Shown here piece after piece: positions 1 to 9,039 of a stretch of DNA of 38,691 nt (position 1 is the first letter of the stretch; each line of letters starts with the position of its first letter). Source of the stretch: CAZUCD01 sp964618855 (GTDB taxonomy: Bacteria; Sumerlaeota; Sumerlaeia; SLMS01; JANRJK01); assembly GCA_964618855.1 (NCBI GenBank), contig CAZUCD010000012.1:1-38691 (forward strand), in the 5' to 3' direction. A program made the position numbers and the translations under genes. Under the pieces are notes generated by a model that was given only the letters and a program-made list of their open reading frames with translations, was not told where the DNA came from and searched no databases.

Positions 1-297
1 CGCGTCCAGCACCCTGACGTCCTCCGGCAGGTTTGCGTTCATGGCTGGGAGCAACCGGCGCTCCTCCAGGCGTGCGGGCAGGCTCAGCGCAACCACCTGG
101 CCGTCGGCGTGCACCCCGGCATCGGTGCGGCCGGCGCACTTGATGATCGGGTCGGTTGATCCGAGCGTGCGCGCGGCGCCCGCGAGGACACCAGCCACGG
201 TGCGGCCCTCAATCTGTGCCTGAAACCCTGAAAAGTCGGTCCCGTCGTAGGCCACGACCATCGCAATCCTGCGAAGCGGTGGTGGCTCAGGCACCAC
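1..297 (-). CDS. truA: tRNA pseudouridine synthase TruA, N-terminal part (cut by window edge)
   Basis: TruA converts uridines at positions 38-40 of the tRNA anticodon arm to pseudouridine in the cytoplasm. About 99 codons are present and the frame runs open off the left edge, so the C-terminal two thirds are missing. The family signature GRTDAGVHA is seen at residues 56-64, with the catalytic Asp at about residue 59, close to Asp60 of E. coli. It is preceded by the usual VAYDGTDFSGFQ segment. The GTG at 297 was chosen because it gives about ten residues ahead of the first beta strand, as in E. coli TruA; a second GTG at 294 and an ATG at 261 are alternatives. The start lies inside the end of kdsA (11-base overlap), so the two are probably translated from one message. 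Identity is firm; the exact start is not. Confidence 0.9.
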   Translation of the reverse strand, partial: MVPEPPPLRRIAMVVAYDGTDFSGFQAQIEGRTVAGVLAGAARTLGSTDPIIKCAGRTDAGVHADGQVVALSLPARLEERRLLPAMNANLPEDVRVLDA

Positions 298-1177
298 ACC
301 AGGTCCTCAGCGCGTGGTCCACCGCCAGCACGCCGCGCAGGACTTCCTCGACATCCTCGAGCCAAACCTGGTTGGGCCCGTCGCTCTTCGCCGCAGGTGG
401 ATGGTCGTGGACCTCCATGAAGAGCGCGTTGACCCCGACGGCGGCGGCCGCGCGCGCCAGGTACGGCACCATCGTGCGGTCCCCGGCGGTGCTGGTCCCC
501 GCGCCGCCGGGCTGCTGGACGCTGTGCGTGGCGTCGAAGCAAATCGGCAGCCCGGTGAGCTGCTGCATCGTGGGGAGCGCGCGGAAGTCGTTGACGAGAG
601 TGTTGTAGCCGAACGAGACGCCGCGCTCCGTCAGGAGCACGTCCGCGCATCCGACCTCGCGCAGCTTCGCCGCAACATTGGCGATGTCGTGGGGCGCGAG
701 GAACTGCCCCTTCTTCACGTTCACGGGCTTGCCCGCACACCCCACAGCCTCCACGAAGTCCGTCTGTCGGCAGAGGAAGGCGGGGATCTGCAGCATGTCG
801 CAAACGGACGCAACCGCGTGGGCCTCGGTCTCCTTGTGCACGTCCGTCAGGATCGGAAGTCCCGTGCGCTCCTTGACGCGGCGGAACAGCCGCAGGCCCT
901 CCTCCAGGCCGACCCCGCGGAAGGACTTTCCACTCGTCCGATTGGCCTTGTCGTAGGACGCCTTGAAGACGAGGGGCACCCCGAGGCGGACGGTCAACTC
1001 GGCGAGCGATTCCGCCATGCGTATCAGGTGGTCTTCGCCCTCGATGACGCAGGGACCTGCGATGAGGACCAACGGCGCCGTACCGCCGACGGGAACATTT
1101 CCGATCCGGAAGCCATGGCAGGTCGTCAGGTGCCCAGGTTTCACGGGTGGTCTGTTACTGGGCGTGTGGTCGGTCAT
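287..1177 (-). CDS. kdsA: 3-deoxy-8-phosphooctulonate synthase (Kdo-8-phosphate synthase)
   Basis: Condenses phosphoenolpyruvate with arabinose 5-phosphate to give Kdo-8-phosphate, the precursor of the Kdo of lipopolysaccharide; cytoplasmic. The 296-aa product matches the usual length (284 in E. coli). It shows the PEP/sugar-binding segments KASYDKANRTS, TDVHKE, VNVKKGQF and LTERGVSFGYN. Cys43 in AGPCVIE, His in DATHS, Glu in MEVHDHP and Asp in KSDGPN match the four ligands of metal-dependent enzymes; E. coli KdsA has Asn in place of the Cys. The reading frame continues far upstream, but the ATG at 1177 has a GGAAAG ribosome site 8 bases ahead and fits the family N-terminus. It is divergent from the efflux genes across 147 bp. 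A Kdo gene indicates a Gram-negative envelope. Confidence 0.96.
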   Translation of the reverse strand: MTDHTPSNRPPVKPGHLTTCHGFRIGNVPVGGTAPLVLIAGPCVIEGEDHLIRMAESLAELTVRLGVPLVFKASYDKANRTSGKSFRGVGLEEGLRLFRRVKERTGLPILTDVHKETEAHAVASVCDMLQIPAFLCRQTDFVEAVGCAGKPVNVKKGQFLAPHDIANVAAKLREVGCADVLLTERGVSFGYNTLVNDFRALPTMQQLTGLPICFDATHSVQQPGGAGTSTAGDRTMVPYLARAAAAVGVNALFMEVHDHPPAAKSDGPNQVWLEDVEEVLRGVLAVDHALRTWCGA

Positions 1178-1324
1178 CGCGAGTCGCTTTCCATCAGAGT
1201 GTCGCTGCGATTGAGGCGTCGGACGGGCGCGGTCGCAAGCCGTGACGCCAGTTGCAGGGGCACACGGCTTGCTCCTACGATGGCCAAGCCGGACACGCCG
1301 CAACCCCATTGAAGGCGGGACACT

Positions 1325-2419
1325 TTGAAGTCGCTCCTGAAAGTCATTCTGATACTCGCATTCCTCGGGGGCATTGGCTACGGAACCCAGAGGTATGCAT
1401 CGGAACGCAAGGCAGCCCAGCAGATGGCCGCCGCGTCCCCCCAGGGCGGACCGCAGGGGGGCGGTGCGACAAAGCGTCCACCCATACCTGCGGAAGCCGT
1501 GGTTATCCGCGCGGGCACGATCAACTACGAAGTCCCGACCGTCGGTACATTTGCCCCCAACGAAAGCGTGGAGCTCTCGTCCGAGCAAAGTCGCCGCCTG
1601 CATGAGATTCTGGTCGAGGAGGGTGCTTGGGTCGAGGAGGGCGCCGTCCTCTTCCGGTTGGACAGCGCCGACCTGCTGGCGCAGATCCGTGAGTTGGAGG
1701 CCAGGAGGGAACTGGCGGCCTCGACGGAGAAGCGGCTCGCCAACCTCCTCGCCCAAAATGCGATCCCGCAGGCCAACTACGACGAGGCGGCGAGCAACGT
1801 GCGTGTCATCGACGCCCAGATCGACTTCGTGAGGACGCAGCTTTCCAAGACGGACATCCGCGCACCTTTCGCCGGAAACGTGGGCCTCCGGCGTGTGAGC
1901 GAGGGGGCCTGGCTCACCCCCGACCGCGTGATCACCACGCTGACCGACACCCGGCGCATCAAGGTGGACTTTAAAGTTCCGGAGCGGTACGCCCCGGCAA
2001 TCGTCCTCGGCAGCAAGTTCCGGTTCCGGGCCGAGGGTGCCGGGGATTGGCGCGAGGGCGAGGTGGTGGCGATCGAGCCGACCATCGACACCGCAACGCG
2101 CAGCCTCGTCGTGCGCGGCATCGCCGACAATCCGGATGGGCGGCTCAGGCCCGGCGGGTTCGCCACCGTGACCCTGACCATCGATTCGCTCGGTGCGGGG
2201 TTCCTTGTGCCATCCCAGGCTATCGTCCCCACGGCACGCGGGCACTCGGTGTGGGTTGTGGATTCCGGGAAGGCGAAATCGCGCGAGGTCGTCCTGGGCC
2301 AGCGCAACGCGGACGACGTGCAGGTCCTGTCGGGCCTGAACGACGGGGACACGATCCTGGTGTCGAACCTGTTGCGCGTGCGCCCGAACTCCGACGTCGA
2401 AGTCAAGGTCCTCAACTAG
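1325..2419 (+). CDS. RND efflux periplasmic adaptor (membrane fusion protein)
   Basis: Periplasmic adaptor that bridges an inner-membrane RND pump to an outer-membrane channel. The 364-aa product starts with a membrane anchor (about residues 4-22, hydrophobic after MKS) with no lipobox. A split lipoyl/barrel-sandwich domain follows (PTVGTFAPNESVELSSE and DIRAPFAGNVGLRRVSEGAWL), with a coiled-coil hairpin between the halves (LEARRELAAS to IDFVRTQLSK), then a beta-barrel (IKVDFKVPERYAP) and a membrane-proximal domain. The start is TTG at 1325, the only one that includes the whole anchor. The RND pump follows after 27 bp, so the two form an operon. No outer-membrane factor gene is present. Substrate cannot be read from the sequence. 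Confidence 0.93.
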   Translation: MKSLLKVILILAFLGGIGYGTQRYASERKAAQQMAAASPQGGPQGGGATKRPPIPAEAVVIRAGTINYEVPTVGTFAPNESVELSSEQSRRLHEILVEEGAWVEEGAVLFRLDSADLLAQIRELEARRELAASTEKRLANLLAQNAIPQANYDEAASNVRVIDAQIDFVRTQLSKTDIRAPFAGNVGLRRVSEGAWLTPDRVITTLTDTRRIKVDFKVPERYAPAIVLGSKFRFRAEGAGDWREGEVVAIEPTIDTATRSLVVRGIADNPDGRLRPGGFATVTLTIDSLGAGFLVPSQAIVPTARGHSVWVVDSGKAKSREVVLGQRNADDVQVLSGLNDGDTILVSNLLRVRPNSDVEVKVLN

Positions 2420-2446
2420 CCCAGCCCGCCGGGGGGAACGGCCGAC

Positions 2447-5400
2447 ATGTACCTTTCCGATGTCTGCATCAAGCGCCCCGTCCTCGCGACGGTGATCTCG
2501 CTCCTGCTGGTCCTCTTCGGGGTGATCGGATTCAGGAGCCTCGCGGTCCGCGAGTACCCCGCGGTCGATCCCCCGATCGTGACGGTGACGACGACGTACT
2601 CCGGCGCGAATCCGGACATCGTGGATTCCCAGATCACGGAACCCCTCGAACAGGCGATCAACGGCATCGCGGGCATCCGGACGATGTCCTCGACCTCGCG
2701 CGAGGGACAGAGCCAGATCCGCGTCGAGTTCACCCTTGCGACGGACATCGAGGCCGCCGCCAACGACGTCCGCGACAAGGTCTCGGGAGCCGTCCGCCGC
2801 CTGCCGGCCGACGCCGATCCACCCTCCGTCGAGAAGGCCGACGCGGACTCCGACCCCATCATCTTCATGGCGCTCACAAGCGACACGAAACCCATCCTTG
2901 AACTCTCAAACCTCGCCGACACCGTCATCAAGGAACGCGTCCAGACCATCCCGGGCGTGAGTTCCATCCGCATCTTCGGCGAGAAGCGCTATGCCATGCG
3001 CCTCTACATGGACCCGGAGAGGATGGCGGCCCACGGAATCACGCCCATCGATGTCGAGCGCGCCGTCACGACGCAGAACGTGGACCTTCCCGCGGGACGG
3101 ATCGAGGGCACGGCGACGGAGTTGACGCTCCAGGCTTCGGGCCGACTTGCGACGCCGGAGGAGTTCGAGGGCATGGTCCTGCGCGAGGCGGGCGGCCGGC
3201 AGATACTCTTCCGCGACGTCGGCCGCGCGGAGCTCTCCGCCGAGAACCTCCGAAGCGGCAACAAGAGCGTCGGCGTCCCAATGATAGGCGTCGCGGTGAT
3301 TCCGCAGCCGAACACGAACGCCATCGCCATCGCGGACGAGTTCTACAAGCGACTTGCGCAGATTGAGCGCGATCTGCCCGCCGATGTCGCGGTCGAGATC
3401 GGGTTCGACTTCACCCGGTTCGTCCGGCAGGCCGTCGGGGAGGTGAAGGAGACCATCGTGATCGCGTTCACGCTCGTGGCCGTGGTCATCTTCCTGTTCC
3501 TCCGGGACATTCGCTCCACGCTCGTCCCCGTCATCGCGATTCCCGTCAGCATCATCGCCGCGTTCTTCATCATGTACATTGCGGGATTCTCGATCAACAT
3601 CCTCACGCTCGTGGGGATCGTGCTCTCGATCGGGCTCGTGTGCGACGACGCCATCGTGGTGCTGGAGAACATCTACTCCAAGATGGAGCAGGGCCTGGGG
3701 CCGCTCGAGGCCGCGCTCCAGGGTGCCCGCGAGATCTACTTCGCCGTCATCTCGACGACGGTGACGCTCGCCGCCGTCTTCCTCCCGATCCTCTTCCTGC
3801 AGGGCCTCACGGGAAGGCTCTTCCGCGAGTTTGCCGTCGTGGTCGCGGGCTCGGTCTTGATCTCCGCACTCGTCGCGCTGTCGCTCTCTCCGATGATGTG
3901 CCGCTACCTCGTCCGCAAGGAGGCCGCGCACGGGCTGTTCTACAGGCTCACGGAACCCTTCTTCACTGGGCTGACAGGCGCGTACCGTTGGCTGCTGCGC
4001 GGCTGGATGAGGGCGCGCTACCTCGTTACGCTTCCCGTTCTTGGGGTGACGGTGGCGGCCATCGTGCTCGCCGGGATGGACCTAAAGTCCGAGCTCGCGC
4101 CGCAGGAAGACCGCTCGAACATCCGCCTGAACGTGCGCGCGCCGGAGGGCTCGACATATGACTTCACCGCGAACGAACTCGACCGCCTTGCCGTGGAGAT
4201 CGACGACAAGTACGGGGACCAAGTCCACAGGATGTTCTCCGTCACCGGGCGCGGGGACGGCGCGAACACCGCCTTCCACAACATCTACCTGAAGGACCCC
4301 GCGGAGCGCACGATGAGCGCGTTCGAGCTGCTCCAGAAGCTCTCCGCGGATGTCGAGCAGTTCACCACGCTGCGCGCTGTGCCCTCCATGCCGCCGACCA
4401 TCGGCGACCGACGCGGAGGCTCCCCGGTCCAGTTCGTGATCCAGGCGCCCTCCTTCGAGAAGATGCAGGAGGTCCTGCCAAAGTTCCTTGCCGAGGCATC
4501 CCAGCACCCGGCCCTGCGGTTCGTGGACTCCGACCTGAAGGTCAACCGCCCCCAGGTGAAGCTGGAGATCAACCGCGCCCGCGCCGCGGAACTCGGCGTG
4601 TCCGTGCGCGACATCGCGCAGACGCTCCAATTCATGCTCGGCGACAGGCGGTACGGGTACTTCATTCGCGAGGGCCGGCAGTACCAGATCATCGGTTCGC
4701 TCGGACGACCGGACCGCAATGATCCCGAGGACCTGAAGCGGCTCTACGTCCGTTCCGGCAATGGCGACATGATCCCGCTCGACTCGCTGGTGCAAATGAC
4801 CGAGTCGATCTCACCCGCTGCGATTTTCAGGTTCAACCGCTTCGTCTCGGCAACAATCTCAGCAAACCTGGCACCCGGGAAGACCCTCGGCGAAGGCCTG
4901 GAGGCCATGGAGGAGGTCGCGGCGAAGGTGCTGCCCGAGGGCTTCTCGACGACGCTGACCGGGCAGTCGCGCGACTTCTCCGAGAGCGCCTCGAGCCTCT
5001 ACTTCGCCTTTGCGCTGGCACTGGTGCTCATCTACCTGGTCCTCGCGGCGCAGTTCGAGAGCTTCATCGATCCCTTCATCATCCTGTTCACCGTTCCGTT
5101 GTCGCTGGCCGGGGCGCTGCTGAGCCTGCGGTACATGGGGATGAGCCTGAACATCTTCAGCCAGATCGGCGTGATCATGCTGATAGGCCTCGTGACAAAG
5201 AACGGCATCCTGATCGTCGAGTTCGCAAACCAGCGGAAGGAGGCGGGGAGCAGCGTCCTGGAGGCGGCGGTCGAGGCGGCTGTGGCGCGGTTCCGCCCCA
5301 TCCTGATGACGAGCCTCTCGACCATGCTGGGCATCACTCCGATCGCATTCACGCTGGGCCACGCCACGGGCAGCCGCCAGTCGCTCGGAATTGCCGTGCT

Positions 5401-5548
5401 GGGTGGCATGGCGCTCTCCACGGTGCTGACGCTATTCGTCGTGCCCGCGGTGTACGCAATGCTGTCGCGCGAACTCCGGCATGAGGCGCCCTCTCCCGCC
5501 CCCGAGCTCGACCCGGCGGGGCAGGTGCCCGAACTCGCAACGACCTGA
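2447..5548 (+). CDS. RND multidrug-type efflux pump, inner-membrane subunit (HAE1/AcrB family)
   Basis: Proton-driven inner-membrane exporter that works with the adjacent adaptor. At 1033 aa it has the full AcrB-type length with two homologous halves, each one N-terminal helix, a large periplasmic porter loop and a block of five further helices. The proton-relay pair Asp400-Asp401 is seen in VCDDAIVVLENIY, and the partner Lys in GLVTKNGILIVEF; both match AcrB D407/D408 and K940. The start (SDVCIKRPVLATVISLLLVLFG) is typical of the family. A GGGGGGAA ribosome site lies about 8 bases ahead of the ATG. The stop is followed directly by two hairpins. Heavy-metal (HME) pumps have other TM4 motifs, so a lipophilic drug or lipid substrate is more likely, but this is inference. 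Confidence 0.96.
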   Translation: MYLSDVCIKRPVLATVISLLLVLFGVIGFRSLAVREYPAVDPPIVTVTTTYSGANPDIVDSQITEPLEQAINGIAGIRTMSSTSREGQSQIRVEFTLATDIEAAANDVRDKVSGAVRRLPADADPPSVEKADADSDPIIFMALTSDTKPILELSNLADTVIKERVQTIPGVSSIRIFGEKRYAMRLYMDPERMAAHGITPIDVERAVTTQNVDLPAGRIEGTATELTLQASGRLATPEEFEGMVLREAGGRQILFRDVGRAELSAENLRSGNKSVGVPMIGVAVIPQPNTNAIAIADEFYKRLAQIERDLPADVAVEIGFDFTRFVRQAVGEVKETIVIAFTLVAVVIFLFLRDIRSTLVPVIAIPVSIIAAFFIMYIAGFSINILTLVGIVLSIGLVCDDAIVVLENIYSKMEQGLGPLEAALQGAREIYFAVISTTVTLAAVFLPILFLQGLTGRLFREFAVVVAGSVLISALVALSLSPMMCRYLVRKEAAHGLFYRLTEPFFTGLTGAYRWLLRGWMRARYLVTLPVLGVTVAAIVLAGMDLKSELAPQEDRSNIRLNVRAPEGSTYDFTANELDRLAVEIDDKYGDQVHRMFSVTGRGDGANTAFHNIYLKDPAERTMSAFELLQKLSADVEQFTTLRAVPSMPPTIGDRRGGSPVQFVIQAPSFEKMQEVLPKFLAEASQHPALRFVDSDLKVNRPQVKLEINRARAAELGVSVRDIAQTLQFMLGDRRYGYFIREGRQYQIIGSLGRPDRNDPEDLKRLYVRSGNGDMIPLDSLVQMTESISPAAIFRFNRFVSATISANLAPGKTLGEGLEAMEEVAAKVLPEGFSTTLTGQSRDFSESASSLYFAFALALVLIYLVLAAQFESFIDPFIILFTVPLSLAGALLSLRYMGMSLNIFSQIGVIMLIGLVTKNGILIVEFANQRKEAGSSVLEAAVEAAVARFRPILMTSLSTMLGITPIAFTLGHATGSRQSLGIAVLGGMALSTVLTLFVVPAVYAMLSRELRHEAPSPAPELDPAGQVPELATT

Positions 5549-5549
5549 C

Positions 5550-5610
5550 GGGGCGGGCGGCAAGTCCAGGGGCCCGCCCCCAATCCGCTTGCCCGCGCGG
5601 GCGGCAAGCG
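5550..5610 (+). terminator. Two adjacent hairpins after the efflux operon
   Basis: The first has a perfect 9-bp stem, GGGGCGGGC at 5550-5558 paired with GCCCGCCCC at 5572-5580. The second has an 8-bp stem, CGCTTGCC at 5586-5593 paired with GGCAAGCG at 5603-5610. A 12-base direct repeat, GCGGGCGGCAAG, occurs at 5553-5564 and 5597-5608, one copy in each hairpin. There is no T-run, so a classical intrinsic terminator is uncertain; transcript-end protection or a protein-binding site are alternatives. Confidence 0.5.
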
Positions 5611-5658
5611 ACGTGATGCCCAGCGGCACAGACATCGATCCACCAGGAGTTCGCAATC

Positions 5659-6654
5659 ATGACGGCAACGGCACGGCGCATCGGCATTCTCGGGGCGGGC
5701 GGCCTGGGCCGCAGCGCCATCTCGCTCCTGGCGCGCAAGTCGGAGTTCATCCCCGTCGCCATCGCGGACTCCATGGGGATCGCGTGGAACGCCGATGGGA
5801 TTCGGCCCGCACACATCGAGGGCCTGGAGCTGTCGGACTCGGTGCTGAAGGTCGCGGGACTCGGCATGGCCACCCCCGATCCCGTCGGGGAGATGCTCAA
5901 GCTGCACAAGGCCGGCGCAGTCGATGCGCTGTTCATCGGGATCCCGAACATCCCGAACTCCACCATACCGGAGCTGATCGCGCGACTTTGCCGCGAGGGT
6001 TTCCGCGGCGTCGCCGTGGACGCGCTCAAGCGCACGTCCGCAGTTGAGCAGGTCGTGGCGCTCGCCCCGCAGATCGAGGCCGCCGGCATGGCCTATGTCA
6101 CGGGCGCCGGTGCAACCCCGGGGCTGCTCACCGCGGCGGCGAACCTCGCTGCGCAGAGCTTCGAGGAAGTCCATGATGTCGAGATTCACTTTGGCGTCGG
6201 CATCCCGAGTTGGGAGAAGTACCGCGCCACCGTGCGCGAGGACATCGCCCACATGCCCGGATACAGCGTGGACAAGGTGAAGGCGCTCTCCGACGGGGAC
6301 ATCGAGCGGATCCTGGACGAGACGAAGGGCCTCATCACGCTTGAGGGGATGGAACACGCCGACGACATCCTGCTGGAGCGCGCCGGTGTCGTGGGTGCGG
6401 AGAACGTACGCGTCGGGGGACTGGTGGACACAAGGAACGCCCGCAAGCCGACGACGACGCGGATGACCCTCCGCGGCCGGACCTTCGAGGGCAGGGAAAG
6501 CTCGCACACGTTCCTGCTCGGCGACGACACCTCGATGGCGGCCAACGTCCTCGGGCCCGCGTTCGGATGGATGAAGGCGGCGATGGAGCTGCACGCGCGC
6601 GGAATCAGCGGACTCTTCACGAGCGCCGACCTCATGCCAAAGTTCGTGCGCTGA
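5659..6654 (+). CDS. Saccharopine-dehydrogenase-like NAD(P)-binding oxidoreductase
   Basis: A 331-aa soluble protein with an N-terminal Rossmann fold (RIGILGAGGLGRSA, residues about 7-20). It resembles the saccharopine dehydrogenase-like oxidoreductases, whose members include carboxynorspermidine and homospermidine synthase relatives and many enzymes of unknown substrate. Internal landmarks are GIPNIPNSTIPELIARL and VDALKRTSAVEQV, where a dinucleotide-linked enzyme would bind and close over its substrate, and GAGATPGLLTAAANLAA at about residue 150. The ATG has an AGGAG ribosome site 9 bases ahead. It stands alone between the efflux hairpins and the convergent peptidase operon, with 7 bp separating the two stops, so context gives no substrate. 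The family call is fairly sure; the reaction is unknown. Confidence 0.75.
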   Translation: MTATARRIGILGAGGLGRSAISLLARKSEFIPVAIADSMGIAWNADGIRPAHIEGLELSDSVLKVAGLGMATPDPVGEMLKLHKAGAVDALFIGIPNIPNSTIPELIARLCREGFRGVAVDALKRTSAVEQVVALAPQIEAAGMAYVTGAGATPGLLTAAANLAAQSFEEVHDVEIHFGVGIPSWEKYRATVREDIAHMPGYSVDKVKALSDGDIERILDETKGLITLEGMEHADDILLERAGVVGAENVRVGGLVDTRNARKPTTTRMTLRGRTFEGRESSHTFLLGDDTSMAANVLGPAFGWMKAAMELHARGISGLFTSADLMPKFVR

Positions 6655-6661
6655 CCCGCGT

Positions 6662-7942
6662 TCAGGTCGTCCGCAACTGTTCAAACGCCACCGCGGCGTC
6701 CTTCTCCGAGACGGGTCCCACCAGCGACAGGACAGGGTCCCATGGACGAAACAGGCCGCTGGCGAGTGCCCTCACTTCCTCCGGCCCCGTCCCCAGGATG
6801 CGCGCCACGACGTCCTCGTCGGGATGAAACTCCTCGGCGTGCACGGCACGAAGCGTGTTCCGCCCGCACCTGGATGAAGGGTGGTCCGCGTGCAGCGTGA
6901 ACAAGCGCTGCTGCATCCGCGCGACGGTCGCCAATTCGTCCACGCCGACGGGCACATCCGTCAGTTGCAGTATCTCGGCCCTGCACACGGTCAGGGCCTC
7001 CGGCAGCCGATCCGGGGTCGTGGACCCATAGATCATCACGTATCCGCCCTCGGCGTGCGTCGCGACGCTGCTGCCAATTGAATAGGCCAGCCCGCGTTTC
7101 TCGCGAACCTCGTTGAACAGCCGGCTTCCCGCACCTCCCCCAAGGATGGCATCCAGAAGAAGGAGGGGGATGCGCCTAGGGTCGATCCGTCGGATGCCCT
7201 GGAAGCCGATGCAAAACTGGACCTGCTCGATGTCCCGTTCGTCGTGCTCCAGTCGGGAAGCCTCGGCGGAGCCCCCCTGCGCCGGGGTGGGGGCGGGGAG
7301 GTCGGTGCCGGGAAGGCTCCCCACCGTGCGCGAGGCAATCGCCTCGATGGAGCGCGCATCGAACCCGCCCGCGAGTGAGAGCACGGCGCCGTGCGGCGAT
7401 GAGGTCGCTGCCCAGTACGCGGCGGCGTCCCGCGCATCGAATGCCGAGACGGTCTCGCGGAATCCGATGACGGGTCGGCTCAGTGCCCCGTGGCGGAAGA
7501 GGGCCCGCGTCATGCGCTCCGCGCAGTAGTCGGAGGGGGTGTCCTCGTACTCGGAAATCTCCTCGAGGATGACAGCGCGTTCGCGCTCAAACTCCTCGGC
7601 CGGGAAGGACGACTGGGCAGCCATCTCGACCAGAAGTTCCAGCGCCTCCGGAAGGTCCTCGCGGACGACGCGCGTGCTGAGCTGGACGAAGTCGACGGTG
7701 GTGTAGGCGTTGAGCTCGCCGCCGTGGAGGTTGCCGATGCGCGAGATATCGCGCCAGTCGCGGCCGCGGGTGCCCTTGAAGAGCATGTGTTCGCAGAAGT
7801 GCGTGAGCCCGGCGGTGCGGTCGTCCTCGGCCCGTGCGCCGGGCGTGAAGGTCAACTCGACCGCGACGGACCCAAGCGCGGGCATGTGCTCATGTACGAA
7901 TTGGACGCCGTTGTGTAGGCGCAGGCGCTCGGGCTGCGGCAT
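6662..7942 (-). CDS. M16 family zinc peptidase (processing-peptidase-like)
   Basis: A 426-aa metallopeptidase of the pitrilysin/insulinase clan, the size of the single-module bacterial enzymes related to mitochondrial processing peptidase beta. The inverted zinc motif HFCEH is at residues 48-52 (His48, catalytic Glu51, His52), and the third ligand Glu128 lies 75 residues further on in ERAVILEEISEYED, so the active site is intact. The second half (QVQFCIGFQGIRR, GGGAGSRLFNEVREKRGLAYSIGS) is the substrate-binding domain, with the conserved R...Y pair in REKRGLAYS. No signal peptide is evident, so the product is probably cytoplasmic. The ATG at 7942 is 3 bp after the stop of the upstream gene; it is the last gene of a three-gene set read from 9468. 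The natural substrate is unknown. Confidence 0.95.
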   Translation of the reverse strand: MPQPERLRLHNGVQFVHEHMPALGSVAVELTFTPGARAEDDRTAGLTHFCEHMLFKGTRGRDWRDISRIGNLHGGELNAYTTVDFVQLSTRVVREDLPEALELLVEMAAQSSFPAEEFERERAVILEEISEYEDTPSDYCAERMTRALFRHGALSRPVIGFRETVSAFDARDAAAYWAATSSPHGAVLSLAGGFDARSIEAIASRTVGSLPGTDLPAPTPAQGGSAEASRLEHDERDIEQVQFCIGFQGIRRIDPRRIPLLLLDAILGGGAGSRLFNEVREKRGLAYSIGSSVATHAEGGYVMIYGSTTPDRLPEALTVCRAEILQLTDVPVGVDELATVARMQQRLFTLHADHPSSRCGRNTLRAVHAEEFHPDEDVVARILGTGPEEVRALASGLFRPWDPVLSLVGPVSEKDAAVAFEQLRTT

Positions 7943-7945
7943 CGA

Positions 7946-9034
7946 TCAGCTTGGGCGGTTCAGGCTGGCGCCCTGTGCCTGGGCCATGGCCGTGCTCGGG
8001 TCCTTGGGGACCTTGTCGGAGGACAGGCCGCGCTCGGGGAGCTTTCGGTCCCCGACCAGCGCCGTGAAGCGCCGGCGCACCTCCTCCTCCTGGCGCGGCT
8101 TGAGCGAGTACGGCTTGCCGCCCGCGTTCGCGCTGTTCAGGAGGCCGCGCAATGCGGTCCTGTTCTCCGCGACCGCGCGGTCCACGAAGGCAAGCGCGCG
8201 CTCCACCGTGACCTGCGCGGCGTCGATGGCGAGCGCCTGGGAGAACTGCTGCGTGAGGGTCGCGTCGAGGGGGCTGCCCCCGCGAAGGTGCGCCTGCATG
8301 CGGAGGTGGTTGGCGAGCACCTGGATGACCTGGTTCGCTGAGTCCGCGCCGACCTGGTCGCGCGCGATGATGCGCTTGTAGCCGGGCTCGCCGTTGCGCC
8401 GGCCGGCGAAGTTCTCCATCGAGCGCTTCATCTGCAGCAACTCGTAGTTGATGATGTCGTCGTCGGAGGGCTGCTCCTTGAGCTGGAGCATGTCCTTGTA
8501 CCACGCGCGCGCCTCGTCGGTCAGCTTGCCGTCGAGGTATCCGCGCACGCGAACCTCCTTGATGTCGAACCGGGCGAGGTCCACCGCATCCTCGAAGTCC
8601 CACCAGATGAACGTCTGCACGAGGGAGACCAGGCTCGTGAAGCTCGGCTCGATCGTGCGGAAGAGCGTCCGCAGGTCGTGGATCTCCAGCGTCCCCTCCA
8701 TCTTCTTGACGTTGGCCTTCTCCTCCTGTTCGACGATCTCCTGCATGATGGAGTTGGTGTGGGTCGGGCTGAGGAAGTCGCGGATTCGGCGCTCGTCGTC
8801 ACCCACCAGGGTCTCGGCCACGTGGTAGCGCAGCGGCCCGAAGGGCTTGCTGTTGGAAAGAGTGAGCTGGAGCTGCACGATGCCCTGGAACACGAGGTCG
8901 TCCCAGACTCGGTCGACCTCCGGGCGGATGCGGACGAGGGCCGCGTGGCGCGCGTCCAGGTAGTTCTGCACCCAGCCGATGACCTTCTCGACTGCCCGCT
9001 TCTGGTTGGGGGTTTGTGCCTCTGCGATTGCCAC
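7946..9034 (-). CDS. Conserved-type hypothetical protein, 362 aa, helical, soluble
   Basis: I do not recognise a family. The protein is acidic/basic mixed, lacks a signal peptide and membrane helices, and reads as largely alpha-helical. Features include a Trp-rich segment TFIWWDFEDAVDLARFD near the middle and many paired charges (EEKANVKKMEG, RQEEEVRRRF). The C-terminal 30 residues are low-complexity and probably disordered. The start is GTG at 9034, supported by a GAGGAG ribosome site that overlaps the end of the preceding gene (its stop is 5 bases upstream). It sits between a DUF4870-like membrane protein and an M16 peptidase in one transcription unit, so it could be a membrane-associated partner or a substrate of that peptidase; that is inference only. 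Confidence 0.8.
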   Translation of the reverse strand: MAIAEAQTPNQKRAVEKVIGWVQNYLDARHAALVRIRPEVDRVWDDLVFQGIVQLQLTLSNSKPFGPLRYHVAETLVGDDERRIRDFLSPTHTNSIMQEIVEQEEKANVKKMEGTLEIHDLRTLFRTIEPSFTSLVSLVQTFIWWDFEDAVDLARFDIKEVRVRGYLDGKLTDEARAWYKDMLQLKEQPSDDDIINYELLQMKRSMENFAGRRNGEPGYKRIIARDQVGADSANQVIQVLANHLRMQAHLRGGSPLDATLTQQFSQALAIDAAQVTVERALAFVDRAVAENRTALRGLLNSANAGGKPYSLKPRQEEEVRRRFTALVGDRKLPERGLSSDKVPKDPSTAMAQAQGASLNRPS

Positions 9035-9039
9035 GTGCG

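Noticed and set aside
1178..2245. N-terminal extension of the kdsA frame (open from 2245)
   Set aside because: It covers the reverse strand of the adaptor gene and shows no family similarity; kdsA has a good ribosome site and the family start at 1177.
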